A stretch of DNA of 64,000 nt from Kitasatospora sp. NBC_00458 (GCF_036013975.1 NZ_CP107904.1:4341001-4405000), one strand, 5' to 3'. Positions 17,049 through 26,023 are shown, counted from the stretch's first letter. The notes: generated by a model from the sequence alone, not told the origin. Translations and numbers: made by a program.

Positions 17049-17663
17049 ATGAACGTCACCGTGCGGCTTGCCCAGCAGCCCGAGGCCGACGAACTGCTCG
17101 GGCGGAGCCCGCTCGCCGCGCTCGTCGGGATGCTGTTGGACCAGCAGGTGCCCATGGAGTGGGCCTTCGCCGGGCCGCTCACCATCGCACAGCGGCTCGG
17201 GCACAAGGACCTCGACGCGCACGAGATCGCCGCGTACAACCCGGAGGCCTTCGTCGCACTGCTGTCCGAGAAGCCCGCCGTGCACCGCTACCCGGCGGCG
17301 ATGGCCAAACGCGTGCAGCAGCTCTGCCAGTTCCTGGTGGCCCAGTACGACGGGGACGCGGCCGCGCTCTGGCGGAGCGCGACGACCGGCAAGGAACTGC
17401 TCAGCCGGCTCAACGCCCTCCCCGGGTTCGGGAAGCAGAAGTCGCAGATCTTCCTGGCCCTCCTCGGCAAGCAGTACGGCGTGCAGCCGGCCGGCTGGCG
17501 CGAGGCCGCCGGCGGCTACGGCGAGGAGGGGGCCTTCCGCTCGGTCGCGGACATCACCGGCCCGGAGTCGCTGGAGCAGGTGCGCGCCCACAAGCAGGAG
17601 GTGAAGCGCGCCGCCAAGGAGGCCAAGGCGGCGGCCGACGCCAAGGCGAAGGTCAGGGCCTGA
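17049..17663 (+). CDS. HhH-GPD-type base-excision DNA repair protein
   Basis: A 204-residue helix-hairpin-helix protein related to endonuclease III and AlkA glycosylases. The start is clear (GAGGAGG before ATG 17049). Seen are the glycosylase-like core SPLAALVGMLLDQQVPMEWA, the hairpin LNALPGFGKQKSQIFLALLGKQYGV, and a Lys/Ala-rich tail (EVKRAAKEAKAAADAKAK) that may bind DNA. The Cys ligands of an iron-sulphur cluster are absent. The actinobacterial family is named from domain content; its lesion specificity is not known. A perfect 19-bp hairpin follows the stop. Confidence 0.85.
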   Translation: MNVTVRLAQQPEADELLGRSPLAALVGMLLDQQVPMEWAFAGPLTIAQRLGHKDLDAHEIAAYNPEAFVALLSEKPAVHRYPAAMAKRVQQLCQFLVAQYDGDAAALWRSATTGKELLSRLNALPGFGKQKSQIFLALLGKQYGVQPAGWREAAGGYGEEGAFRSVADITGPESLEQVRAHKQEVKRAAKEAKAAADAKAKVRA

Positions 17664-17673
17664 GCGCCCGTCA

Positions 17674-17717
17674 CCGCCGGTACCCGGCACTCGCTGTGGA
17701 GTGCCGGGTACCGGCGG
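17674..17717. terminator. bidirectional terminator hairpin, 19-bp perfect stem
   Basis: Arms 17674-17692 and 17699-17717 are perfect reverse complements around a 6-nt loop. The hairpin lies between two converging genes (the HhH-GPD gene ends at 17663, the DoxX gene at 17737) and can stop both. No U-tract is present, as is usual in this GC range. Confidence 0.85.
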
Positions 17718-17736
17718 CGGCGGACGTTCCCACCGC

Positions 17737-18075
17737 TCAGATCAGCAGCAGCGAGGCGACGGCCGGCGCCATGTAGACCAGCGGGAAGGGGACGTGGGCG
17801 TACGAGCGGGCGCGGAGCACGGTGATCACGGCGCCGGTGAAGTAGAGCACCAGCCCGATCGCCGCCAGCACTCCGACCACCGGCACGAACAGTCCGGCCA
17901 GCAGGCCCAGCGCCCCGGCGGCCTTGGCCACGCCGAGCAGGTTCCACCACGAACGGGGCACGCCGTACTCGGCGAGCGGCTCCACGACGTAGGCGGCGCG
18001 GGTGAACACCGACCAGGCCGAGAAGCCCGCCATGAGGGCGGCGACGACGGTGACGATGATGAAGGCGATGGACAT
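17737..18075 (-). CDS. DoxX family small membrane protein
   Basis: A 112-residue protein with four hydrophobic segments (FIIVTVVAALMAGFSAWSVF; LLGVAKAAGALGLLAGLFVP; VGVLAAIGLVLYFTGAVITV; FPLVYMAPAVASLLLI). The LLGVAKAAGALGLLAGL helix is typical of DoxX-like proteins, a family linked to redox or thiol stress in mycobacteria but mostly unassigned. ATG 18075 has GAGGAG 5 nt upstream. It stands alone. Confidence 0.85.
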   Translation of the reverse strand: MSIAFIIVTVVAALMAGFSAWSVFTRAAYVVEPLAEYGVPRSWWNLLGVAKAAGALGLLAGLFVPVVGVLAAIGLVLYFTGAVITVLRARSYAHVPFPLVYMAPAVASLLLI

Positions 18076-18265
18076 CGGGGCTCCTCGTGCGGTGGGCGTT
18101 CGCTGCGTTCTCACTCCTCTGACCCGCCGGACCGCGCCCGTGTGACAGCCGTACCGAAAAACTTCCGCGGGCCCGGCCTCACACCCCCGAACAGCCCCGA
18201 ACACCCCCGTGCGACCCCGTTCGGCCGCGCCCGTCCCCGCCCGTCCCCGCCTCGACCGACATGCC

Positions 18266-18302
18266 GGCGGGCCCCGGCCGCGCATCGCGACCGGGGCCCG
18301 CC
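18266..18302 (-). terminator. hairpin downstream of the MFS gene
   Basis: A 12-bp perfect stem (arms 18266-18277 and 18291-18302) lies 15 bp beyond the stop of the minus-strand MFS gene. The 13-nt loop is itself GC-rich. Confidence 0.7.
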
Positions 18303-18316
18303 CTCCACGGCGGCAC

Positions 18317-19873
18317 TCAGACCAGCACCGGCTCCGACGGCCGCTCCGACGACGCGGCGTCAGCGGCGCCGGGCGCAGCACCCGTTCCGTCCACGCTCCC
18401 CGTTCCGTCCACGCTCCCCGTTCCGTCCACGCTCCCCGCACCGGCCGACCGCCGCGCCGGCAGCGCGAACATCAGCAGGAAGACCACCGCCAGCACCCCG
18501 AGCACCCACCACATCGCGTGCACGAACGCCGCCCCGAACGCGTCCCCCACCGAGGGGGCCGCAGCCGGAATCGCACCGAAGAACGCCACCGAGACCAGCC
18601 CGAGCCCCAGCGCCAGCCCCACCTGGTTCACCGTGTTGATCAGCCCGGACGCCGAACCGGCGTGCTCCTTGGGCACCTCGGCCAGCACCGAGTCCGTGAT
18701 CGGCGCGACGATCAGGCCCATCCCGGCGCCCATCACCACCAGCGGCAGCGCCATCTGCCAGGGCGCGATGCCCGTGCCGTACCGCTCGGCCTCGCCGATG
18801 TACAGCAGCACGCCCAGCCCCATCACCAGCGCCCCCGCCTGGAGCACCTTCCGCCCGAACCGCGGCACCAGCTGCTGGACCGAGAGCCCGGCCGCGACCG
18901 AGATCGCGATCGAGAACGGGATGCCCGTCGCACCGGCCTTCAGCGGGCTCCAGCCGAGTCCGAGCTGCATGTAGAGCGTCCAGACCAGGAAGAAGATCCC
19001 GGAGACCACCCCGAAGGTCAGCTGCACCCCGATCCCGGCGGCGAAGCTCCTGACCCGGAACAGCGACAGCTCCACCAGCGGCGAGCCGTCCCGCCGCTCC
19101 TTCACCCGCTCGTAGGCCACGAACAGGGCGAACACCGGCACGCTCCCGGCCATCACCAGGTGGCCCCAGAGCGGCCAGCCGGCCTCCCGGCCGTGGGTCA
19201 GCGGGTAGATCAGCATCAGCAGGGCGGCGCTGGCCAGCACCACGCCCACCAGGTCGAGCTTCAGCGCCCGTTCGGCCTTCGACTCGCCGATGAAGACCCG
19301 GCCGAGCAGCAGCCCGGCCACACCGACCGGCAGGTTGATCAGGAAGATCGGCCGCCAGCCCAGCCCGAACAGGTCCCACTCCGTCAGCAGGGCGCCGATC
19401 AGCGGACCGGTGACCGCGCCCAGCCCGACCACCGCGCCGAACAGGCCGAACACCTTGCCGCGCTCCTCCGCCGGGAAGGTCGCGTGGATGATCGACAGCA
19501 CCTGCGGCACCATCAGCGCCGCCGTCCCGCCCTGCAGGATCCGCATCGCGACCAGCATCTCGGCCCCGCCCGCCAGCCCGCACAGCGCCGAGGCGAGCGT
19601 GAAGCCGCCCATGCCGATCAGGAACAGCCGCTTCCGGCCGTGGATGTCACCCAGCCGGCCACCGGTGATCAGACCGATCGCGAACGCCAGCGCGTACCCG
19701 CCGGTCACCCACTGCACCGCGGAGAACGACGCACCCGTCGACTCCTGGATGCTCGGGATCGCGATGTTCACGATCGTGACGTCCACCAGGTCCATGAAGG
19801 AGGCCGTCATCACGATCGCCAGCGCGATCCACCTCCGCCGGTCCGTCGCCCGGTCCGAAACCGCAATACCCAC
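18317..19873 (-). CDS. MFS transporter, DHA2/EmrB-QacA type (14 TM)
   Basis: A 518-residue proton-driven drug or metabolite exporter of the inner membrane. The first helix carries the DHA2 signature IVMTASFMDLVDVTIVNIAIPSI; motif A is GGRLGDIHGRKRLF; motif C is FGLFGAVVGLGAVTGPLIGALL. About 14 hydrophobic segments can be counted. GTG 19873 has GAGGAG 7 nt upstream; a GTG at 19903 is also in frame. The last 40 residues are low-complexity and contain GSVDGT three times, encoded by three identical 18-bp units. It is divergent from a WYL regulator, which probably controls it. Confidence 0.9.
   Translation of the reverse strand: MGIAVSDRATDRRRWIALAIVMTASFMDLVDVTIVNIAIPSIQESTGASFSAVQWVTGGYALAFAIGLITGGRLGDIHGRKRLFLIGMGGFTLASALCGLAGGAEMLVAMRILQGGTAALMVPQVLSIIHATFPAEERGKVFGLFGAVVGLGAVTGPLIGALLTEWDLFGLGWRPIFLINLPVGVAGLLLGRVFIGESKAERALKLDLVGVVLASAALLMLIYPLTHGREAGWPLWGHLVMAGSVPVFALFVAYERVKERRDGSPLVELSLFRVRSFAAGIGVQLTFGVVSGIFFLVWTLYMQLGLGWSPLKAGATGIPFSIAISVAAGLSVQQLVPRFGRKVLQAGALVMGLGVLLYIGEAERYGTGIAPWQMALPLVVMGAGMGLIVAPITDSVLAEVPKEHAGSASGLINTVNQVGLALGLGLVSVAFFGAIPAAAPSVGDAFGAAFVHAMWWVLGVLAVVFLLMFALPARRSAGAGSVDGTGSVDGTGSVDGTGAAPGAADAASSERPSEPVLV
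18382..18435. repeat. three perfect 18-bp tandem repeats inside the MFS gene 3' end
   Basis: The unit CCGTTCCGTCCACGCTCC occurs three times without mismatch (18382, 18400, 18418). Being 18 bp it keeps frame and encodes GSVDGT repeats in the cytoplasmic tail of the transporter, so copy number can vary harmlessly. Confidence 0.95.
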
Positions 19874-19965
19874 CGCACGCTCCTCGTCGCCGTTCCTCAG
19901 CACGGGACGACAGTAGGAGGCATCTAGGCCAGATCCTGTCCCAGACTTCCGGCACCCTGGATCCC

Positions 19966-20934
19966 ATGACCGACACTCCGGCACGACTCCTGAGCCTGCT
20001 CTCCCTCCTCCAGACCCCGCGCGAGTGGCCCGGCAGCGAGCTGGCCGGGCGCCTCCAGGTCAGTCCGCGCACCATCCGGCGCGACATCGACCGGCTGCGC
20101 GAGCTCGGCTACCCGGTCGAGGCCACCATGGGGCCGATCGGCGGCTACCGGCTGGTCGCGGGCACCGCGATGCCGCCGCTGCTGCTGGACGACGAGGAGG
20201 CGGTGGCCATCGCCGTAGGCCTCCGGGCGGCGGCCGGACACGCGGTGGTGGGCATCGAGGAGGCCTCCGTCCGCGCCCTCGGCAAGCTGCTCCAGGTGCT
20301 GCCCGGCCGCCTCCGCCACCGGGTGTCCGCCCTCGACAAGGCCACCCTCCCGCTGCTCGGCGGCGACGGCCCGACCGTCGACCCGGAGGACCTCACCGTG
20401 CTCGCCAACGCCGTCGCCAACCACGAGCGCCTCCGCTTCGGCTACCGGGCGGGCGACGGCGCCGAGACCCGGCGGCAGGTGGAGCCGAACCGGCTGGTCT
20501 CGGCCGGCCGGCGCTGGTACCTGGTCGGCTTCGACCTCGACCGCGAGGACTGGCGGATCTTCCGGGTGGACCGGATCAGCGAGCCCCTCGCCACCGGCGC
20601 CCGCTTCACCCCCCGGCCGCTCCCGGCCGAGGACGCGGCCGCCTACGTGGCGGAGAAGCTCCGCCGCCTCGCCCCCGCCTACACCCTGGACGCCACCCTG
20701 CACCTGCCCGCCGCCGAGGTCGAGCGCTGGCTGAACCGCAACGGCGACACCGAGGTGGAGCCCGTCGACGAGCACACCTGCCGGCTCCGCTCCCGCGCCG
20801 ACTCCCTGGAGTGGCTCGCGATGCGGCTGCTCATGCTGGGCTGCGACTTCGAAGTGCACGAGCCACCCGAGATGCACGCCCACCTGCGCGCCCTCGCCGC
20901 CCGGGCCGCGCGCGCGGCCGACGCCGGGAGCTGA
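19966..20934 (+). CDS. YafY-type transcriptional regulator (HTH plus WYL domain)
   Basis: A 322-residue regulator with a DeoR-like winged helix (ELAGRLQVSPRTIRRDIDRL, RELGYPVEATMGPIGGYRL), a linker, a WYL domain (FGYRAGDG; RRWYLVGFDLDREDWRIFRVDRIS, the WYL core) and a C-terminal WCX region (EWLAMRLLMLGCDFEVHEP). WYL proteins often sense nucleic acids or small ligands and are common near defence and stress genes. Here it is divergent from an MFS exporter, 92 bp apart, so efflux control is the simpler reading. Confidence 0.9.
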   Translation: MTDTPARLLSLLSLLQTPREWPGSELAGRLQVSPRTIRRDIDRLRELGYPVEATMGPIGGYRLVAGTAMPPLLLDDEEAVAIAVGLRAAAGHAVVGIEEASVRALGKLLQVLPGRLRHRVSALDKATLPLLGGDGPTVDPEDLTVLANAVANHERLRFGYRAGDGAETRRQVEPNRLVSAGRRWYLVGFDLDREDWRIFRVDRISEPLATGARFTPRPLPAEDAAAYVAEKLRRLAPAYTLDATLHLPAAEVERWLNRNGDTEVEPVDEHTCRLRSRADSLEWLAMRLLMLGCDFEVHEPPEMHAHLRALAARAARAADAGS

Positions 20935-21022
20935 CCCACCCCGCCGAGCCCGCCACTCCGAACACGCGCCGCCGAGCCCGCCCCGCCGAACCCGACGGCC
21001 CGCCGCCCGGCCCGGAACGCCG

Positions 21023-21058
21023 GACGCCGCCGCCCGCGGTCGAACGGGCGGCGGCGTC
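21023..21058. terminator. hairpin between converging WYL and PEBP genes
   Basis: Perfect 14-bp arms (21023-21036 and 21045-21058) with an 8-nt loop, placed between the plus-strand WYL gene end (20934) and the minus-strand PEBP gene end (21111). Confidence 0.75.
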
Positions 21059-21110
21059 GGCGAAGGCGGCGGCAGCGGGTAGGCGGCCGGGGACCGGGGC
21101 CGGGCGGTCC

Positions 21111-21629
21111 TCAGACCCCGTACTCGGCGGTGAGCACCGCGCGGGCCAGGGTGTGGAAGGTGATGTTGAAGCCGATCTGGGCCGGCGGGAGGTCCGCGGC
21201 GACGTCCAGCGCGTCCACGTCCAGCGCGTGCACCGCGAAGGCGTAGCGGTGGGCCGGTCCGGGCGGCGGGGCGGCGCCGTCGTACTTGTTGCCGGGGAAG
21301 TCGTTGCGCCCGTGGAAGGAGCGCTCGCCCGGCAGGTCGGCGTCGGAGGCGCCGGCGCCGCGCGGCAGCCCGGTGGTGTCGGCGGGCAGGTCCAGGGCCA
21401 GCCAGTGCCACCAGCCGGAGCCGGTCGGGGCGTCCGGGTCGTAGCAGGTGACGGCGATGGAGCGGGTGCCCTCGGGCAGGCCGGACCAGGACAGCTGCGG
21501 CGAGAGGTTGGCCCCGGCGTGGATGAACTCCTCGGCCAGCGTGCCGCCTTCGGTGACGTCCTCGCTGGTCAGCTCGAAGGACGGGACCTGCGGCAGGAAC
21601 TCGTACGGGAGCGGCGGACGGACGCTCAT
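21111..21629 (-). CDS. YbhB/YbcL family Raf-kinase-inhibitor-like protein (PEBP)
   Basis: A 172-residue phosphatidylethanolamine-binding-protein fold. The ligand-site signatures are all visible: FIHAGANLSPQLSWSGLPEGT, DPDAPTGSGWWHWLALDLPA, the GRNDFPGNKYDGAAPPPGPAHRY-type segment (read as GRNDFPGNKYDG then PPPGPAHRYAF). ATG 21629 has GAGAGG about 11 nt upstream. Bacterial members are cytoplasmic with no settled role. It stands alone, divergent from the rhomboid gene. Confidence 0.92.
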   Translation of the reverse strand: MSVRPPLPYEFLPQVPSFELTSEDVTEGGTLAEEFIHAGANLSPQLSWSGLPEGTRSIAVTCYDPDAPTGSGWWHWLALDLPADTTGLPRGAGASDADLPGERSFHGRNDFPGNKYDGAAPPPGPAHRYAFAVHALDVDALDVAADLPPAQIGFNITFHTLARAVLTAEYGV

Positions 21630-21744
21630 GGGGAGGGTCACCTCTCGACGGGTCGGGAACGGCCCGGGACCGGGCCGGGGTTGATCGGCACGATTCACCT
21701 TAGTGGGGTGACCGATCCCCCGGCCCGGCCCTACAGTCGGTTCC

Positions 21745-22440
21745 ATGGCCCCCCGATTCGCCCGTCTGCTCCGCGACTCCCGTCTGGCGCTGTTCACGAT
21801 GCTCGGCGCACTGGCCGTCATCTGGGCGGTCCAGGTGGCGAACTGGCTCGACGACTACCGCCTCTCCTACGAGTACGGCATGAGCTCGGGACGGCTGGAC
21901 GAGCTGCCCGACATGTTCACCATGCCGCTGCTGCACTTCGGCTGGGACCACATCCAGGCCAACTCCTGGCCGCTGTTCGCCTTCGGCTTCCTCGCCGCGT
22001 ACCGGGGCATCAAGCGGTTCCTGCTGGCGACGCTGCTGATCGTGGTGGCCGGCGGGCTCACCGTCTGGCTCTTCGAGCGCCCGGAGGCCGTGACGGCCGG
22101 GGCCAGCGGCCTGGTCTACGGGTACTTCGGCTACGTGGCGCTGCGCGGGATCTTCGACCGCAACCTGCTGGACACCGCCATCGGCCTGGTCGTCGGCGCG
22201 CTGTACTCCTACCTCCTGCTGGGCGTCCTGCCGAGCGCGCAGGGCGTCAGCTGGCTGGGTCACCTCGGTGGGCTGGTCGGCGGACTGGCCGGAGCCTGGC
22301 TGCTGCGCGACCGTACGCCGAAGCCCCGGCCCGCCGCCGCGGGCACGGGCGGCGGCGGCACCGGCACGGCCGGCGGCACCGGCACGCACTCCGGCGCCCG
22401 CGCCGATCTGCTCAAGGAACTCGACGATCTGGGCATCTAG
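21745..22440 (+). CDS. rhomboid family intramembrane serine protease
   Basis: A 231-residue membrane protease. Six hydrophobic segments are visible. The catalytic dyad is GASGLVYG with Ser121 and LGHLGGLVGG with His173, and the HxxxxHxxxN pattern is present as H64-H69-N73 (LLHFGWDHIQAN). The C-terminal 45 residues are a Gly/Thr-rich cytoplasmic tail ending in a charged helix. Substrates are unknown. ATG 21745 begins MAPRFARLLRDSRLALF. It lies divergent from the PEBP gene. Confidence 0.9.
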   Translation: MAPRFARLLRDSRLALFTMLGALAVIWAVQVANWLDDYRLSYEYGMSSGRLDELPDMFTMPLLHFGWDHIQANSWPLFAFGFLAAYRGIKRFLLATLLIVVAGGLTVWLFERPEAVTAGASGLVYGYFGYVALRGIFDRNLLDTAIGLVVGALYSYLLLGVLPSAQGVSWLGHLGGLVGGLAGAWLLRDRTPKPRPAAAGTGGGGTGTAGGTGTHSGARADLLKELDDLGI

Positions 22441-22581
22441 GGCGTCTCCCGGCCCTCCGGTGCGCCCCGAGCCGGGTCCCGACGTGCGCCGCGGCACCGA
22501 ACCGCCAGGTCAGGTATAGACCATTCCCGCCCCTGCGGTTAGCGTGAGTACGCACCTCGCCCCCTGCTCCGGAGCCGCACC

Positions 22582-23745
22582 GTGGAGTCGTCCGTCCTCG
22601 CCTTCGCCACCGACCTGATCGACGAGGGGGCCGACACCTTCTTCGGCAACCTCACCGACCGGGCCGGGGTCGGCGGCGTCACCCTCGCCTCGGTCTACCA
22701 CGAGGCCCGCGACGTCTTCCCGCACAACCCGCACCGGGTGATCCGCTACCTGGAACCGGGCGCCGCCTACTTCCGCCCCGACCCGGCGCTCTGGTCCGGG
22801 CAGCGGCTGCGGCCGGTGCCGTCCACCGCGATCGGCGACCGCGACCCGTTCGCCGAGGCCGCCGCCGAGGCCGACCGCCGGGGCATGAAGCTCCACGCCT
22901 GGACGGTCTTCTGCCACAACGACCGGCTCGGCTTCGAGCACCCGGACTGCGCACCGGCCAACGCCTTCGGGGACCGCCACCTCACCGAGCTCTGTCCGGC
23001 CAACCCGGAGGTCCGCGCCTACGCCGTGACCCTGGTGGCCGAGCTGGCCCGGTACGGGGTGGACGCGATCCGGGCCGAGTCGCTGCACTTCCACGGCCTG
23101 CGCCACGGCTACCACCACGAGCGCTACTTCGAGGAGCTGGGCCCGGTCACCGAGGCACTGCTCGGCCTCTGCTTCTGCGACCACTGCCGCGCCGCCGCCG
23201 TCCGCGCGGGCGTGCCGGCCGACGAGGTGGCCGGGGCCGTCCGCACCGAGCTGCGCCGCCGGCTGGCCGACGACGCGGCCGCCGCCGAGCCCGCCGCACT
23301 GGACGAGCTCGCCGACGGCGCCGTCGCCGCCTACGTGGACGCCTCCGCGGCGACGGTGACCTCGCTGGCCGCCGAGGTCGCCGGGGCGGCGCGGCAGCAC
23401 GGCATGCGGCTGAGCTTCATGGACGGCGGCGGCCCGGGCACCGGCTGGCTGTCCGGCATCGACCTGCCGGGGCTGGCCGGGGCGGCCCACCAGATCGAGA
23501 CGCTCGGCTACGCGCGCACCCCGGAGGCGGTCCGCGAGAAGATCGCCGCCTTCGCCCTGCACGGGGTGCGCCCCCAGGACATGGCGGTGATCCTGCGGCC
23601 GATGGCCTCGGACTGCGACGGCCCGGCGAACCTCGCCGCCAAGATCTCCGTCCTCCGCGAGCTGGGCGTGCCCGAGGTGGAGTTCTACAACTACGGCCTG
23701 ATGCGGCTCTCCTCGCTCGACCGGATCGGCGCCGCGCTCGCCTGA
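22582..23745 (+). CDS. TIM-barrel hypothetical protein, glycoside-hydrolase-like
   Basis: A 387-residue protein without signal peptide. I recognise it only as an actinobacterial family that looks like a glycosidase-type barrel: HAWTVFCHNDRLG, a run of conserved His and Asp (FEHPDCAPANAFGDRHLTELCPANPEVR, given here in parts), VDAIRAESLHFHGLRHGY, the CFCDHCRAAA pair of CxxC cysteines, and IETLGYARTPEAVREKI. The two CxxC-like cysteines (FCDHC) may bind zinc. GTG 22582 has CGGAG upstream. No function can be named. It follows the rhomboid gene by 141 bp. Confidence 0.7.
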   Translation: MESSVLAFATDLIDEGADTFFGNLTDRAGVGGVTLASVYHEARDVFPHNPHRVIRYLEPGAAYFRPDPALWSGQRLRPVPSTAIGDRDPFAEAAAEADRRGMKLHAWTVFCHNDRLGFEHPDCAPANAFGDRHLTELCPANPEVRAYAVTLVAELARYGVDAIRAESLHFHGLRHGYHHERYFEELGPVTEALLGLCFCDHCRAAAVRAGVPADEVAGAVRTELRRRLADDAAAAEPAALDELADGAVAAYVDASAATVTSLAAEVAGAARQHGMRLSFMDGGGPGTGWLSGIDLPGLAGAAHQIETLGYARTPEAVREKIAAFALHGVRPQDMAVILRPMASDCDGPANLAAKISVLRELGVPEVEFYNYGLMRLSSLDRIGAALA

Positions 23746-23803
23746 CCCCGGTCCGCCGGGCCCCCTTCGCCTCCGCCCCGCCCCTCCCCGCCCTCACCTC
23801 ACC

Positions 23804-25528
23804 TCACCTGCGCCGCCGGGACGTCCCGAACAGGCTCCGGGAGATCTCCCGCCCGAGCTGCGTCCCGGCGGACCGGGCGAAGGACTTGAGCGCCGGGTTG
23901 CTCAGCAGCGACCCGAGCAGCCCGCCGCCCGCCTTCTCCCCGTCACCCTCCCGCGCACCCTGCGACTCCCGCCGCGGCCCCTCCCCCGAACCCGAACCCG
24001 AACCCGAACCCGGACCCTGCCCGGCACCCGGCCCCGGGACGGGCTCCGCCTCCGGCCGGGCCGCCCGCGCCGCCAGCTTCTCGTACGCCGACTCCCGGTC
24101 GATCGCGTCCCGGTACTTCGCCGCGATCGCCGACCCGTCCACCGCCGCCCGCAGCGCGGCCGGCTCGATCGGCCCCATCAGCGACTGCGGCGCGCGCAGC
24201 CTGGTCGCCGCGACCGGGGTCGGCGCGCCCTTCTCGGAGAGCACCGTGACCACCGCCTCGCCCGTCCCGAGCGAGGTCAGCACCTCCCCCAGGTCGTACG
24301 CGGGCGACTTCGGGAAGGTCGAGACGGTCGCCCTGAGCGCCTTGGCGTCGTCCGGGGTGAAGGCCCGCAGCGCGTGCTGCACCCGGTTGCCGAGCTGCGC
24401 CAGCACGTCCGCCGGCACGTCCTTCGGCGTCTGGGTGACGAAGAAGATCCCGACCCCCTTCGACCGGATCAGCCGAACGGTCTGGGTGATCGCCTCCAGG
24501 AACGCCTTGGAGGCGCCCTTGAACAGCAGGTGCGCCTCGTCGAAGAAGAAGACCAGCTTGGGCCGGTCGAGGTCGCCCACCTCGGGCAGCTCCTGGTAGA
24601 GGTCGGCCAGCAGCCACATCAGGAAGGTCGAGAAGAGCCGCGGCCGGTCCTGCACCGCCGGCAGTTCCAGCACCGACACCGTGCCCCGGCCGTCCGCCGC
24701 CGTCCGCAGCAGCTCGGCGGTGTCGAACTCCGGCTCGCCGAAGAACGCTCCGGCGCCCTCGTTCTCCAGCATGGTCAGCGAACGCAGGATCACCCCGGCG
24801 GTGGCGGCGGAGAGCCCGCCGATCCCCTTCAGCTCCTCCTTGCCCTCGGGCGAGCCGAGGAAGGTGATCACCGCGGTGAGGTCCTTGAGGTCGTACAGCT
24901 CCAGCCCGTTCCGGTCGGCGTAGTGGAAGACCAGGCCGAGCGAGGACTCCTGGGTCTCGTTCAGGTCCAGCACCTTGGACAGCAGCAGCGGGCCGAAGCT
25001 GGTCACCGTGGCCCGGAGCGGGATGCCGGTGCCGAGGCCGCCGAGCGCGTAGAACTCGGCCGGGCAGCCCTGCGCCCGCCAGTCCTGCCCGACCTCGGCG
25101 GCCCGGGCGGCGGTCCGCTCCCCGGGCAGGCCGGGCGCGGCCACGCCGGAGACGTCGCCCTTGATGTCGGCCAGGAAGACCGGCACCCCCTGGGCGGAGA
25201 GCTGTTCGGCGATCAGCTGGAGGGTCTTGGTCTTGCCGGTGCCGGTCGCGCCCGCCACCAGCCCGTGCCGGTTGAGCACGCCGAGCGGCACCCGCACCTG
25301 GGCGTCCGGGTGGGCGGTGCCGTCCAGCAGCACCGCGCCGAGGTCGAGTGCGGGCCCGGTGAAGGCGTAGCCGTCGGCGATCTCGCGGACCGCGGCCGGC
25401 ACGACGGCACCGGTCGCCCCTCCGGGGACCGTGCCGGGCGACGTGCCCGACGACCCGCCGGGCGACCCGCCGCCCGGCGACACGCCGGTGGCGGAAGACG
25501 GCGGGGAAGGCGGCTCGGCAGGGGACAT
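23804..25528 (-). CDS. HerA-like helicase/ATPase (DUF853)
   Basis: A 574-residue FtsK/HerA-type ATPase. Walker A is GATGTGKTKTL (about residue 93), Walker B is LVFFFDEAHLLF, and FFVTQTPKDVPADVLAQLGNRVQHALRAF carries the sensor and Arg-finger region typical of the DUF853 group (given in part). Such proteins form hexameric DNA-translocating rings. A disordered Ser/Gly/Pro N-terminus (45 residues) and a (GS)n stretch near residue 500 flank the core. ATG 25528 has GGAG 8 nt upstream. No NurA-type nuclease is nearby, so its role is open. Confidence 0.9.
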   Translation of the reverse strand: MSPAEPPSPPSSATGVSPGGGSPGGSSGTSPGTVPGGATGAVVPAAVREIADGYAFTGPALDLGAVLLDGTAHPDAQVRVPLGVLNRHGLVAGATGTGKTKTLQLIAEQLSAQGVPVFLADIKGDVSGVAAPGLPGERTAARAAEVGQDWRAQGCPAEFYALGGLGTGIPLRATVTSFGPLLLSKVLDLNETQESSLGLVFHYADRNGLELYDLKDLTAVITFLGSPEGKEELKGIGGLSAATAGVILRSLTMLENEGAGAFFGEPEFDTAELLRTAADGRGTVSVLELPAVQDRPRLFSTFLMWLLADLYQELPEVGDLDRPKLVFFFDEAHLLFKGASKAFLEAITQTVRLIRSKGVGIFFVTQTPKDVPADVLAQLGNRVQHALRAFTPDDAKALRATVSTFPKSPAYDLGEVLTSLGTGEAVVTVLSEKGAPTPVAATRLRAPQSLMGPIEPAALRAAVDGSAIAAKYRDAIDRESAYEKLAARAARPEAEPVPGPGAGQGPGSGSGSGSGEGPRRESQGAREGDGEKAGGGLLGSLLSNPALKSFARSAGTQLGREISRSLFGTSRRRR

Positions 25529-25663
25529 CGGGCACACTCCAGGGCAGAACAGCGGATGGACCTTCGCGACATTTCCCATGAAACAGCCGCATTCCGCTGC
25601 CCGCAGCTCGCACCCGAGCGCGTGGCGGCGCCGCGGCTGCTGCGCCATCCGCCGCCCAAACGG

Positions 25664-25669
25664 TAGGCT
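25664..25669 (+). promoter_or_regulatory. candidate -10 box of a leaderless promoter
   Basis: TAGGCT ends 6 nt before GTG 25676, and no ribosome site precedes that start. Position and sequence fit an actinobacterial leaderless transcript that begins at the GTG. Confidence 0.5.
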
Positions 25670-25675
25670 TTCCGT

Positions 25676-25972
25676 GTGATCTTCAAGCGCATCGGCAATG
25701 GGCGGCCGTACCCGGATCACGGCCGTACCAGCACCCGCCAGTGGGCGGACGTCGCCCCGCGCCCGGTGCGACTCGACCAGTTGGTGACCACCAAGGGCCA
25801 GCTGGACCTGGAGACCCTCCTCGCGGAGGACTCCACCTTCTACGGGGACCTCTTCGCGCACGTCGTGAAGTGGCACGGCGACCTGTACCTGGAGGACGGG
25901 CTGCACCGGGCGGTCCGCGCCGCGCTGCAGCAGCGCCAGGTGCTGCACGCCCGTGTCCTCGAAATGGAATGA
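25676..25972 (+). CDS. small conserved actinobacterial protein (often labelled VapB-family antitoxin)
   Basis: A 98-residue protein, MIFKRIGNGRPYPDHGR at the start and AVRAALQQRQVLHARVLEME at the end, extremely conserved among streptomycetes. Databases tend to label it a VapB antitoxin, but no VapC PIN-domain toxin is next to it here, so I would not rely on that. Acidic and basic patches suggest a small regulatory or binding protein. It starts at a GTG with a probable leaderless promoter and is divergent from the HerA-like gene. Confidence 0.85.
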   Translation: MIFKRIGNGRPYPDHGRTSTRQWADVAPRPVRLDQLVTTKGQLDLETLLAEDSTFYGDLFAHVVKWHGDLYLEDGLHRAVRAALQQRQVLHARVLEME

Positions 25973-26023
25973 CGGACCGGCCGCCGACGGGGACGTCGGG
26001 CTAGCCGATCCCTCACACGACGT

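Noticed and set aside
25676..25972. Toxin-antitoxin (VapBC) system
   Set aside because: No PIN-domain partner is next to the small conserved gene.
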